Assembly: GCF_900091655.1 (NCBI RefSeq) | Contig: NZ_LT594620.1 | Location: forward strand, 1-64,000 | Direction: 5' to 3' | DNA from: Culturomica massiliensis | GTDB taxonomy: Bacteria > Bacteroidota > Bacteroidia > Bacteroidales > Marinifilaceae | Length of the DNA stretch: 64,000 bases | Shown: in pieces, positions 19,972-28,102 of the stretch | Position numbering within the stretch: the first letter of the stretch is position 1 | How the letters are laid out: every line of letters starts with the position of its first letter | The notes under the pieces: generated by a model | Told to the model about the DNA's origin: nothing | Seen by the model: only the letters and a program-made list of their open reading frames with translations | Database searches by the model: none | Translations under genes and position numbers: made by a program

Positions 19972-20862
19972 GTGAAGAGAAACAGTATAAAGATATTGAG
20001 TATAGTGTTGTTTATCTTCGGTACTTTGATGCAAAGCCGGGGACAGACGGACGTAAATCTGAGTCATCGCTATCTGGGGCGGCTTTGCTATAATCCGGCC
20101 GCAGCGGGAGAAGATCCGACGACAGTGAATTTACGGGCTTTTTTCCGGGAACAATGGATCGGTTTCGATCGTGCACCCAGTACCCAGGCTGTGGCAGCAG
20201 ATAATTATTTCGGAAAATATAATTCAGGAGTAGGTGTTATTTTTGTTAAGGATGAGATCGGTTTTTCCAAATCGATAAATTTTAAAGGTTCCTATGCTTA
20301 TCATTTGAAATTGAATGATAACTCGTATGTTGCTTTGGGATTAGCAGTCGGAGTGATATATAACAGTTCGGACGAGCGGAATTTTAATCCGGAGGATCCG
20401 GAAGATCCGGAGATAACCTATATGCTGGAAAAAGAAACGATTGCCGATTTCGACGTGGGACTAGAATATCACTGGAAGAGTCTGAATGTCGGTTTGGCTG
20501 CCGCTCATATCACAAAGGGAAAGAATAATCCGAAAATTACCCCACACTATTATGTCTACGGAAATTATGCAATGAACCTGACGGAAGATTGGCGGTTGAC
20601 CCCCTCCTTGTTTGCTGCTATCAATAAAAAAACACGTATTTATGAGGTAGGGGCGACGACAGAATACCGGAATAAGATCAATCTCGGATTAGCTTACCGG
20701 GTTAGTGAGCGCTTTGTGGCAGATGCAATTATCGGTTTGCTTGGGGTGATTGTTTCCGATTATGTCAGTCTCAATTATTCTTATGATTTTACGATCGGGC
20801 AGTCGAGATCGGATGTTACCGGAGCTCACGAATTGATGATGGCTTTCCGTATAAAGAAATAG
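19972..20862 (+). CDS. PorP/SprF family T9SS membrane protein
   Basis: A 296-aa outer-membrane barrel of the PorP/SprF family, the partner that delivers or anchors type B T9SS cargo. The GTG start is needed to include the signal peptide (MKRNSIKILSIVLFIFGTLM, then QSRGQTD). Family marks are RYLGRLCYNPAAAGEDPTTVNL, the RQQW-like FFREQWIGFDRAPSTQ and SAGVGV-like NSGVGVIFVKDEIGFS. The length is normal for the family. It starts 3 bp after the type B cargo gene, strong evidence for coupled expression. Confidence 0.93.
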   Translation: MKRNSIKILSIVLFIFGTLMQSRGQTDVNLSHRYLGRLCYNPAAAGEDPTTVNLRAFFREQWIGFDRAPSTQAVAADNYFGKYNSGVGVIFVKDEIGFSKSINFKGSYAYHLKLNDNSYVALGLAVGVIYNSSDERNFNPEDPEDPEITYMLEKETIADFDVGLEYHWKSLNVGLAAAHITKGKNNPKITPHYYVYGNYAMNLTEDWRLTPSLFAAINKKTRIYEVGATTEYRNKINLGLAYRVSERFVADAIIGLLGVIVSDYVSLNYSYDFTIGQSRSDVTGAHELMMAFRIKK

Positions 20863-20880
20863 AACTTTCCCGGAAAGAAA

Positions 20881-23247
20881 ATGTTACGCAAAAGATATAG
20901 TTGGAAGATAAAGCCGGGACCGGGGGTATATGTGTCGGGAGCGGTGTCGTTTTTTTTGTTTTTTCTGCTGTGGTGGTTTATGCTGCCTTCGCCTTTGTTT
21001 GACGTCCCTTATTCTACGGTATTGCTGGACCGGAATGAGGAGATTATCGGTGTAAAGGTAGCCGATGACGAACAATTCCGGTTTCGGGAGAACGGAAACT
21101 TACCTGCCAAATACCTTGAAGCGCTACTTACATTTGAAGATAAACGGTTTATCGGGCATAATGGCGTGGATTGGTTGGCATTGGGAAGGGCTTTCTATTT
21201 GAATATGTCTGCGGGGAAGGTCGTTAGCGGGGGGAGTACGTTAACGATGCAAGTAATCCGGTTGTCACGGAAAAATCCACCTCGTACTTATTGGGAAAAA
21301 TTCCGGGAGTTGTTGTTGGCATTGAGATTGGAACAGAGTTATTCCAAGTATGCGATACTCCGTTTGTATGCCGGACATGCCCCTTTTGGCGGAAATGTAG
21401 TCGGATTAAGTGCGGCTTCACTTAAATATTTCGGACGCAATCCGGAACAATTGAGTTGGGGAGAAGCGGCTTTGTTGGCGGTGCTTCCGAATGCTCCTTC
21501 GTTGAGTGATCCGCGTTTAGTGAAAGAGAAACGGGATCGTTTACTGGAACAGTTGTATAAAAATGGGAAAATAGAAAAAGAGGATTATAAACTGGCTTTG
21601 GAAGAAGCATTGCCCGAACAAATTTATTTCTCCGGGAATACCGCTCCGCATCTGTTGACCGAAGCAATCCGGTCGAGAAAAGGTGAAGTTTGTCATTCCA
21701 CTATCGATAATCGTCTGCAAAAAAGGGTGAATGAAATAGTGGAACGTCACAGTCGCCTGTTGGGAGCGAATCATATTTACAATATGGCTGTATTGGTGAC
21801 TCGTGTTTCGGATGGAGAAGTTCTTGCGTATGTGGGGAATAGTCCGTCGCAGCCGGGAAGCCGCGGTAATGATGTCGATATTATTACAGCAGTGCGCAGT
21901 TCCGGAAGTATTCTTAAACCGGCCTTATATGGACTGATGCAGCAAAACGGGTATATTTTACCGGGAACATTGGTACCTGATGTTCCTTCCCGTTTCGGAG
22001 GGTATGCTCCTTCAAATTTTAACCGGAGTTTTCAGGGCGTGGCCCCGGCAGACAAAGCTTTGGCCAGTTCGTTGAATATCCCTTTTGTCCGGATGTTGAA
22101 GGACTATAGTTATACACGTTTTTATGACGATCTGAAACGATTGGGTATAACGACTTTGAACCGGGAAGCAGATGATTACGGTTTGAGTCTTATTTTAGGT
22201 GGTGCAGAAGTGTCGTTGTGGGATGTTTGTAATATGTACGGTGGGATGGTATCTACATTACGGCATTATAACGAACAGGACGGTAGTTATTTCCAGGGAG
22301 AATACGATCGGCTGAAATTGTGGCGGGATATTAAAAAACCGGCGCTGACAGAGTGCAGCAGTTTTGATGTCCCATTAAAAGCTTCTGCTGTGTGGCTAAC
22401 CTTGGAAGCATTGGGAGAGGTAGAGCGGCCAGAACTGGAGTCCGGATGGAAGAATTTTGCCTCCCGTATGGATTTGGCTTGGAAAACAGGTACCAGTTTC
22501 GGATTTCGGGATGCCTGGGCTGTAGGGGTGAATGCCGATTGGGTAATCGGTGTTTGGGTGGGGAATGCCGATGGAGAAGGGCGTCCCGGATTGGTTGGCG
22601 TAAGAGCTGCAGCGCCTGTTTTGTTTGAAGTTGCCGGATTGTTGCCTGTTTCTACGCATCTGTTTATGCCTGTCGATGAGATGAAAGAGGTCGTCGTATG
22701 CCGGAAAAGCGGATACCGGGCTTCGGATATATGTGAGGGGAAAGATACGCTTCGGGTATGTGAAACCGGTGTTCGTACGGGGATTTGTCCTTATCACCGT
22801 TGGATACACCTGGACAAAAGCGGAAAATGGCAGGTGCATTCGGAATGCGAGAAGGTATATAATATGCAGACGGTGCCTTGGTTTGTACTGACGCCGGTAC
22901 AGGAATGGTATTACATTCGTACGCATGGTGATTACCGGAAATTACCGCCCTGGCGTCCCGATTGTAAAAACCCGTCCGGAGATGTAATGGAAATGATCTA
23001 TCCGCAAAAAGGTACACGTGTTTTTATACCCCGGGATTTTGGCGGGACGAAAGGGACTGTTGTGTTTGAACTGGCACACCGGAATCCGTTAGCAGAAGTA
23101 TATTGGCATATTGATGACCGGTATATCGGTTCAACCCGCCATATTCACCAGATGAAATTCGATACTTCAGAGGGATTACATACACTCACGTTAATGGATG
23201 ATGACGGAAATACATTGCAACAGAAATTCCGGGTAGTTGGAAAATAG
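20881..23247 (+). CDS. pbpC: penicillin-binding protein 1C
   Basis: A 788-aa bifunctional peptidoglycan synthase. It has an N-terminal membrane anchor (residues 15-40). The glycosyltransferase domain carries the catalytic glutamate in LLTFEDKRFIGHNGVDW and the motif GGSTLTMQVIRL. The transpeptidase domain has the active-site SxxK in SSGSILKPALYG and a KTGTS motif (WKTGTSFGFRDAW). The C-terminal part (about residue 690 on) fits the BiPBP_C domain of PBP1C. It starts 18 bp after the PorP gene, so it may share its transcript, though functionally it belongs to cell-wall synthesis. The alpha-2-macroglobulin gene that often accompanies pbpC is not here. Confidence 0.93.
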   Translation: MLRKRYSWKIKPGPGVYVSGAVSFFLFFLLWWFMLPSPLFDVPYSTVLLDRNEEIIGVKVADDEQFRFRENGNLPAKYLEALLTFEDKRFIGHNGVDWLALGRAFYLNMSAGKVVSGGSTLTMQVIRLSRKNPPRTYWEKFRELLLALRLEQSYSKYAILRLYAGHAPFGGNVVGLSAASLKYFGRNPEQLSWGEAALLAVLPNAPSLSDPRLVKEKRDRLLEQLYKNGKIEKEDYKLALEEALPEQIYFSGNTAPHLLTEAIRSRKGEVCHSTIDNRLQKRVNEIVERHSRLLGANHIYNMAVLVTRVSDGEVLAYVGNSPSQPGSRGNDVDIITAVRSSGSILKPALYGLMQQNGYILPGTLVPDVPSRFGGYAPSNFNRSFQGVAPADKALASSLNIPFVRMLKDYSYTRFYDDLKRLGITTLNREADDYGLSLILGGAEVSLWDVCNMYGGMVSTLRHYNEQDGSYFQGEYDRLKLWRDIKKPALTECSSFDVPLKASAVWLTLEALGEVERPELESGWKNFASRMDLAWKTGTSFGFRDAWAVGVNADWVIGVWVGNADGEGRPGLVGVRAAAPVLFEVAGLLPVSTHLFMPVDEMKEVVVCRKSGYRASDICEGKDTLRVCETGVRTGICPYHRWIHLDKSGKWQVHSECEKVYNMQTVPWFVLTPVQEWYYIRTHGDYRKLPPWRPDCKNPSGDVMEMIYPQKGTRVFIPRDFGGTKGTVVFELAHRNPLAEVYWHIDDRYIGSTRHIHQMKFDTSEGLHTLTLMDDDGNTLQQKFRVVGK

Positions 23248-23258
23248 TCATCTACTGT

Positions 23259-23813
23259 TCAGAAGGTCATAGAAAAATAGATTCCCGGAGTTCCTTCAGG
23301 AGTAACGGTCGGTGTTAAGGTCAGATTGTGTTTTTCAGCGAATGGCCGGGTAAATAAATAGCCACCGGCAGCTCCGATGGCAGCTCCTCCCAAAACATCC
23401 CAGATATCGTGTTGTTTGGCGTAGACGCGTCCCCAGCCGACGTATGCAGTGATGGCATAAGCTGGTATTCCGAATTTCCAGCCGTATCTCCTTTGTAAAA
23501 AAGTAGCTCCTTGCATGGCAACAGCAGTATGGTTGGAAGGAAAAGCATGGTGGTCGCTGCCGTCAGGACGTTCTTTCTTTATACTGTATTTCAAAATGTA
23601 AGTCAGGGCGATGCTACTGGTCCCTCCGATTACCAATTGCCTGGTGCCCCGGTAATCGCCTGTTGCCAGAGAACCGATGAACCCGGCAACGGGATTGATA
23701 AACATGGCTACATCGGTTGACCGGTCGATAAACTTACGGGATTGGGCCTGACTTGTGAAAGTAATGGATATACTTACCAGAAAATACAATACTAATAGAT
23801 ATTTGTTTGTCAT
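23259..23813 (-). CDS. PAP2-family phosphatase
   Basis: A PAP2 (type 2 phosphatidic acid phosphatase) protein. ATG at 23813 gives 184 aa and a proper signal peptide (MTNKYLLVLYFLVSISITFTSQAQS); a longer frame to 23906 would run toward the tRNA-Thr gene. The conserved motifs KKERPDGSDHHAFPSNHTA and GWGRVYAKQHDIWDVLGGAAIG carry the family KxxxxxxRP, PSxH and SRxxxxxHxxxD features (the R is in GRVYAKQHD). These enzymes dephosphorylate lipid phosphates such as undecaprenyl pyrophosphate or lipid A precursors; which one is not decidable. Convergent with pbpC, with an 11-bp gap. Confidence 0.88.
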   Translation of the reverse strand: MTNKYLLVLYFLVSISITFTSQAQSRKFIDRSTDVAMFINPVAGFIGSLATGDYRGTRQLVIGGTSSIALTYILKYSIKKERPDGSDHHAFPSNHTAVAMQGATFLQRRYGWKFGIPAYAITAYVGWGRVYAKQHDIWDVLGGAAIGAAGGYLFTRPFAEKHNLTLTPTVTPEGTPGIYFSMTF

Positions 23814-23882
23814 CGCTGTATGATAAGGAACGTCAAAGATAAAAAAAATTGGATATATCGTTTTTTCTTTTGAAATTATTAT

Positions 23883-23890
23883 TACTTTTG
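23883..23890 (+). promoter_or_regulatory. -7 box of tRNA-Thr
   Basis: TACTTTTG is an exact TAnnTTTG match ending 11 bp before the mature tRNA-Thr. It also lies inside the over-long reading frame of the PAP2 gene, supporting the shorter start there. Confidence 0.5.
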
Positions 23891-23901
23891 TACCCGCTAA
23901 T

Positions 23902-23974
<73 letters not shown>

Positions 23975-24004
23975 CTCCTGAACGTCAGGGCAATATTACC
24001 GGGA

Positions 24005-24040
24005 AAGAGGTTGATTGTATTTATCAACCTCTTTTCTCTT
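24005..24040 (+). terminator. terminator of tRNA-Thr
   Basis: AGAGGTTGAT and ATCAACCTCT form a stem followed by TTTCTCTTTT, about 30 bp after the tRNA. Confidence 0.75.
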
Positions 24041-24109
24041 TTAGAGAAAAGATAGTTTTATATTGTTTTTGGGATGAAAATTACACGATAATTGTAGATT
24101 TATTTTTTA

Positions 24110-24180
24110 TAATTCCTCTTTTTACAGGGGAAGGTTGTGGGTATAATCTAAAATCGTAAATCTAAAATCTACAATTAAAA
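24110..24180. repeat. dispersed AT-rich repeat, upstream copy
   Basis: The sequence CTCTTTTTACAGGGGAAGG then TTGTGGGTATAATCTAAAAT then CGTAAATCTAAAATCTACAA closely resembles 25482-25565, so the acyltransferase gene lies between two copies. Same word family as near 5.2 and 52-53 kb. Confidence 0.6.
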
Positions 24181-24239
24181 CGTTCCTTAAAACAATTTTC
24201 CGTTCATTCGTTGATAGAATATTTTTTTAATTGTAGTAT

Positions 24240-25388
24240 ATGAATCCAGGTTCCGGTCGCTTAGAATCTCTTGATGTGCTGAGGGGATTCGATCTTTTTT
24301 GTCTGACAATTTTGTGTCCTCTGCTGTGGGCTTTTTACGATACGGGACATTATTCCTGGTTGCAGCCGGTTATGCAACAGTTTTCTCATGTACAATGGGC
24401 CGGGTTTGCCTTATGGGATTTGGTTATGCCTTTATTTATGTTTATGGCGGGTGTTTCTGTGCCTTTTGCTTTTGGAAAATATCTGAAAGCAGGGGAGGGA
24501 TACGGAAAAATATACAAACGGATTTTCCGGCGTGTAATCGTTTTGTGGATATTGGGAATGGTGTGTCAGGGAAATCTGTTTGCTCTGGATATAAACGTAC
24601 TAAAGTTATTCAGTAATACTTTGCAGGCAATTGCCGTAGGTTATTTGATTTCAGCAGTTATCTATCTGCATTGTAGGCCAAAAGGGCAGATCTTTGTCAC
24701 TGTAGGATTATTAGGGATATATTGGGCATTACTGACCTTTGTCTCCGTGGATGGATATGGCGGTGGTGATTATACGGCACAGGGAAATCTGGCAGAATGG
24801 GTGGATCGGGTTGTGCTGGGACGTTGGCGGGATGGAGCCTGTCTTGATGAATCCGGGAAAGTTATTTTTCTTCAATGGTATGATTATACCTGGATACTTA
24901 GCAGCTTGAATTTTGGGGCAACCGTGATGACGGGCGTGTTTGCCGGAGAAATATTGAGAAGTCGTCTGGATTCGTCCGCCAAGTGGAAATGGCTTTTCGG
25001 TATCGGTACAGCCATGGTTGCTATCGGTTGGCTATGGGGATTGCAAATGCCTGTTATCAAACGGATATGGACCAGCTCTATGGTGCTGGTGAGCAGCGGT
25101 TATTGTTTCTGGTTGATGGGGTTATTCTATTATCTGATCGATTATAAAGGCTATCGTAAGGGATGGACCTGGTTGAAAGTGATTGGCATGAACTCTATAT
25201 TGGCTTATGTACTGAGTGCTGAAGTCGGTGTTATTTCTTTCTCATGTATCGGGCATTCTGTTTTTTGGGGAATGAGGCAATACATCGGAAGTGATTTTTA
25301 TCATTTGTTAATTCTGACGATCAATATCGGTTTCGTATACTCTCTGCTTTATGTGTTGTATCGGCATAAAATCTTTTTGAAAGCTTAA
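24240..25388 (+). CDS. DUF5009 / heparan-glucosaminide acetyltransferase-like membrane protein
   Basis: A 382-aa polytopic membrane protein. The N-terminal RLESLDVLRGFDLFCLTILCP is the hallmark of the acyltransferase family related to lysosomal heparan-alpha-glucosaminide N-acetyltransferase and NagX (DUF5009/DUF1624), followed by about ten hydrophobic segments. Conserved features include LWDLVMPLFMFMAGVSVPFAF and GMNSILAYVLS. Such proteins probably transfer acetyl groups across the membrane to sugars; the substrate here is unknown. The gene is alone, flanked by two copies of an AT-rich repeat. Confidence 0.85.
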   Translation: MNPGSGRLESLDVLRGFDLFCLTILCPLLWAFYDTGHYSWLQPVMQQFSHVQWAGFALWDLVMPLFMFMAGVSVPFAFGKYLKAGEGYGKIYKRIFRRVIVLWILGMVCQGNLFALDINVLKLFSNTLQAIAVGYLISAVIYLHCRPKGQIFVTVGLLGIYWALLTFVSVDGYGGGDYTAQGNLAEWVDRVVLGRWRDGACLDESGKVIFLQWYDYTWILSSLNFGATVMTGVFAGEILRSRLDSSAKWKWLFGIGTAMVAIGWLWGLQMPVIKRIWTSSMVLVSSGYCFWLMGLFYYLIDYKGYRKGWTWLKVIGMNSILAYVLSAEVGVISFSCIGHSVFWGMRQYIGSDFYHLLILTINIGFVYSLLYVLYRHKIFLKA

Positions 25389-25481
25389 TGCTATGGGATT
25401 TTAGATGGTATGATGTTTCGGAGCCCGAAAATTGTAAAAATATATTTAATTGTACTTTTATTTTTGATTTGTCATTTCTCT

Positions 25482-25565
25482 TTTTACAAGGGTTGTGGGT
25501 ATAATTTGAAATCGTAAACCTACATATAAATTGTAGATTTTAGATTTACGATTTTAAATTATAGA
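25482..25565. repeat. dispersed AT-rich repeat, downstream copy
   Basis: CTCTTTTTACAAGGGTTGTG then GGTATAATTTGAAATCGTAA match the copy at 24110-24180. The part CTACATATAAATTGTAGATT onward is internally inverted and can fold. Confidence 0.6.
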
Positions 25566-25676
25566 TTAAATAGAGCTGACGACGAATCCCTTTGTCAAAC
25601 AATTTAGAATTTGTACGTGTTGATCTTCGTTTGTTAGCTGAGGGATCGCTATTGCCGTTTGGAAAAGAAAGCGGAA

Positions 25677-25793
25677 ATGGCAATACTTTATTTTAGGAAA
25701 CTTAAGTACATCGGCGAGAGGGTTAAGGCGAAGACCGGACGGGCGATGCAGACCATACTGTCCGAAGCCCTCGGTATGGAACGCGGCACATGA
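25677..25793 (+). CDS. 38-aa open frame, possible gene remnant
   Basis: An ATG-started 38-codon frame (starting MAILYFRKLKYIGERVKAKT) whose base composition is GC-richer than the flanks. The opening resembles the start of short HU-like DNA-binding proteins of Bacteroidales, but the similarity is slight and the usual length is over 100 aa. It could be a truncated remnant or chance. A terminator-like hairpin follows at 25824-25846. Confidence 0.25.
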   Translation: MAILYFRKLKYIGERVKAKTGRAMQTILSEALGMERGT

Positions 25794-25815
25794 TATCTGT
25801 GGAATTTTTGTTCCA

Positions 25816-25850
25816 ATAAAAAACCACTTCCTTGATAAGGAAGTGGCTTT
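25816..25850 (-). terminator. terminator of the lipoprotein gene
   Basis: CCACTTCCTT and AAGGAAGTGG form a perfect 10-bp stem; on the minus strand it is followed by an almost pure T-run. It lies 20 bp past the stop codon of the lipoprotein gene. On the plus strand it has a weaker T-run and could also serve the small frame upstream. Confidence 0.85.
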
Positions 25851-25870
25851 TATTCATCCGGATGCATCCG

Positions 25871-27439
25871 CTATTCGTACTCGAACTCGTACGTGTCGGT
25901 CGTGACGCTGGAATCGGAGAAGGTTGTCGTTACGATGGCTTGCATCAGATAACCGTCAACGATTTTGTATTGATACTTTGTGATCTCATCCGGTTCCGAA
26001 GGTTTCGTTTCGGAGGTAGACCAGTAATACGATTTGATCTCTACAGGCAGGTATTCGCTCATCTTACCGAAAACGGGGAGCATATCCTCGTAAGCACCGG
26101 GGACATACATAGTCCCTATACCCATGACAATATCTATATTCATCGTTACCTTGTCTGTTCCGTATGTCGCCGTGCTTTTATACCGATAGCTGGGTTCTGT
26201 ATCCGCCCGTTTGCTGTATCGGTAGGTGTCGGAAGTGATGACGTTTCCATTTTCCCAGGTCTGGGAAGTGACCGTTCTTTCGACCTCTTGACTGGTCAAT
26301 GACAGGTATGGGTGTTCTTCGATCACCTGAGTTAGTTGCCAGTCCGCATTGTATTTATATTCGACGTCCGAGCTCTCCTTGTCTTCGGGGGTATTGTCCA
26401 TGATGTATTCGATATGGGACGACAGCGCGTAACCGCTCTGATCCATCTTGTACGTGGCGCCGCCCGTACCGTGCCCTTCGGTATTGGTATAATCATATAC
26501 CGCCTTTATCGTGCCGGTTTCATAGGTGTAGGTCGATGTGGTGGATGTTCCCGGGCCGTCGAAATTCTCGGTGGTAGAACCGGAGACCCTGTTCTGGTCG
26601 TCGTATGTTAATTTGGTCGTGGTAATGGATTCTCCGTCTTCGTCCACAGTCTTCACGGTAATTTTTTTCAGCAGTTTTTGCTGGGGTTCGGGATCGCTGC
26701 CGCCCACCGTTACCGCGCAGGATGCCGACACTTCTTTGTTAGAGGAAGAAGTCGCTGTAACGGTCGCCAGTCCGTTGGCTATCGCGGTTATTTCTCCGGT
26801 TACGGGATTTACGTTTACGACTTCCGGATTGCTGCTCGACCATATCACTGATTTGATCGTGGCGTCGGCAGGCTCTACCGTGGCGGTCAGCGTCGCTTTA
26901 GCACCTGATTCAAGTGAGAGTTCGGTCTTGTCGAGGGTAATTTTCGTCACTTTGACCGGAGGTTCGTTCTGGCTGCCGTCCTGTTTGATTCCTTCTTGTA
27001 CAACCGTTACGGTAAAGGTGTTGTTGCCCGAACGGATGGTGATCTGGGCCTCACGTCGTTCGCCCGTATAGTTCTGGTCGATCTCGATACGGAGCGTAAT
27101 TGTCCCGGCACTGCCGCTGTATGCCTCGCTGTTGCCGTTGTAGAGTTTTAGCCAGACTACGTTATTGCTGTTGTTATCGGCAGCGCGTGTGTCTGATTTT
27201 ACCTGTACGAATGCCAATGCCGGAGCCTGTGCTTGCACTTCGTTCACGGTTGCCGTCCAGGGGGCATCGGCCGTGAACGAAAAGCCTCCGCCCGTATTCT
27301 CGTTATCGGCATAGGCGCTTTGTGTGAGTTGTTCCTGTATCGGCGGAGTGAACGGATCTCCGTTTCCGCCTTCGTCTTTGCTACAACCGGCGAGGATAGT
27401 CGCCGCCGAAAGCATTAATAAAAACAAATGTTTTTTCAT
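25871..27439 (-). CDS. Ig-fold (BACON/Big_2) surface lipoprotein
   Basis: A 522-aa lipoprotein with lipobox LAGC (C19) after a short signal peptide. Residues about 45-150 resemble a BACON domain (FSFTADAPWTATV ... ITIRSGNNTFTVTVVQEG), a carbohydrate or mucin-associated fold of Bacteroidota. Residues about 160-245 are a bacterial Ig-like Big_2 domain (ITLDKTELSLESGAKATLTA ... GLATVTATS). The C-terminal half (LTYDDQNRVSGSTTENF onward) is repetitive, resembling DUF4595/YD-like beta structure. It should face the outside on the outer membrane. Its DNA is visibly GC-richer than its neighbours, which suggests later acquisition. A 5' leader hairpin and the left direct repeat of the restriction island lie just upstream. 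Confidence 0.82.
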   Translation of the reverse strand: MKKHLFLLMLSAATILAGCSKDEGGNGDPFTPPIQEQLTQSAYADNENTGGGFSFTADAPWTATVNEVQAQAPALAFVQVKSDTRAADNNSNNVVWLKLYNGNSEAYSGSAGTITLRIEIDQNYTGERREAQITIRSGNNTFTVTVVQEGIKQDGSQNEPPVKVTKITLDKTELSLESGAKATLTATVEPADATIKSVIWSSSNPEVVNVNPVTGEITAIANGLATVTATSSSNKEVSASCAVTVGGSDPEPQQKLLKKITVKTVDEDGESITTTKLTYDDQNRVSGSTTENFDGPGTSTTSTYTYETGTIKAVYDYTNTEGHGTGGATYKMDQSGYALSSHIEYIMDNTPEDKESSDVEYKYNADWQLTQVIEEHPYLSLTSQEVERTVTSQTWENGNVITSDTYRYSKRADTEPSYRYKSTATYGTDKVTMNIDIVMGIGTMYVPGAYEDMLPVFGKMSEYLPVEIKSYYWSTSETKPSEPDEITKYQYKIVDGYLMQAIVTTTFSDSSVTTDTYEFEYE

Positions 27440-27518
27440 ATATAAAAAGAGCGTTCTCCAGCTACCACAAGAACCTTTTTATTAAACACAGAAGCGTGGA
27501 ACTGCAATGCCACGTTCC

Positions 27519-27639
27519 GAATTGGAGGTCGTAGGAAAACCTTTACACACGAATGTAGTAATAGCAGTCCACGCTATATGCATGAAAACCACTATGCCAT
27601 CCCTGTGTGTAATTGTGAAATTTCCTACGTTTCCAATTC
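27519..27639 (-). promoter_or_regulatory. long hairpin in lipoprotein leader
   Basis: GAATTGGA (27519-27526) pairs with TCCAATTC (27632-27639), CGTAGGAAA (27530-27538) with TTTCCTACG (27621-27629), and TACACAC with GTGTGTA further in. Together they make a stem-loop of about 120 nt, 80 nt ahead of the lipoprotein start codon on the minus strand. It may be a regulatory leader structure or a recombination site. The boundary of the 360-bp direct repeat (27572) falls within its loop. Confidence 0.5.
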
Positions 27640-27934
27640 ACAAGATCAGCATAACGCTTCTTCTTATTTCTAATATGTTTTGAATGGAGTTTACCCCATT
27701 TGAATGTAAAATTATATAAAAAGTATGATATTAATATGTTTTACAGAGATTTTGTCGTTGTTCGCAAACTCGACACGCCTCCTCGAATTTATTTTTCCGT
27801 GATGACCTGTTTTATTTATTGTGACATTATCGTGACAGATTTAGAATTTTGCCAATTATAAAATACCTATAAAATATCGCTTGTGCAAATGATTTACAGT
27901 AATATATAGGTGTATTTCAATTGTTTGTATATCA
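27572..27934. repeat. island-flanking direct repeat, left copy
   Basis: 363 bp that recur at 37605-37964 in the same orientation with only about three substitutions and one 3-4 bp length change (near 27784-27795). It runs from CGCTATATGCATG to TTGTTTGTATATCA. It carries no convincing gene. The type I restriction island lies exactly between the two copies. Confidence 0.95.
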
Positions 27935-27947
27935 GAAGCATCATGTT

Positions 27948-27971
27948 CCAAACGGCTGAAATGCCGTTTGG
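27948..27971. other. small hairpin beside left repeat
   Basis: CCAAACGG and CCGTTTGG form a perfect 8-bp stem just inside the island. No T-run follows, so it is not a clear terminator. The reading frame of the silent hsdS cassette stays open through this region without a start. Confidence 0.35.
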
Positions 27972-28047
27972 AAATGCCACTCATTCAGCAAGCTGTGGCA
28001 AGAGATTAAGCACATTATTTTCCAATTTGCTTCATCGCTTACTATAC

Positions 28048-28102
28048 ATACGCCCCATTATGAGAACGTGCCATTTGAGGTACCGAATAATTGGGTGTGG
28101 AC
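28048..28102 (+). repeat. hsdS inverted repeat IR1, left arm
   Basis: 55 bp, a perfect inverted copy of 31750-31804. In both hsdS copies it encodes PHYENVPFEVPNNWVW, just before target recognition domain 1. Recombination between the arms would invert 28103-31749 and swap the expressed specificity. Confidence 0.95.
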
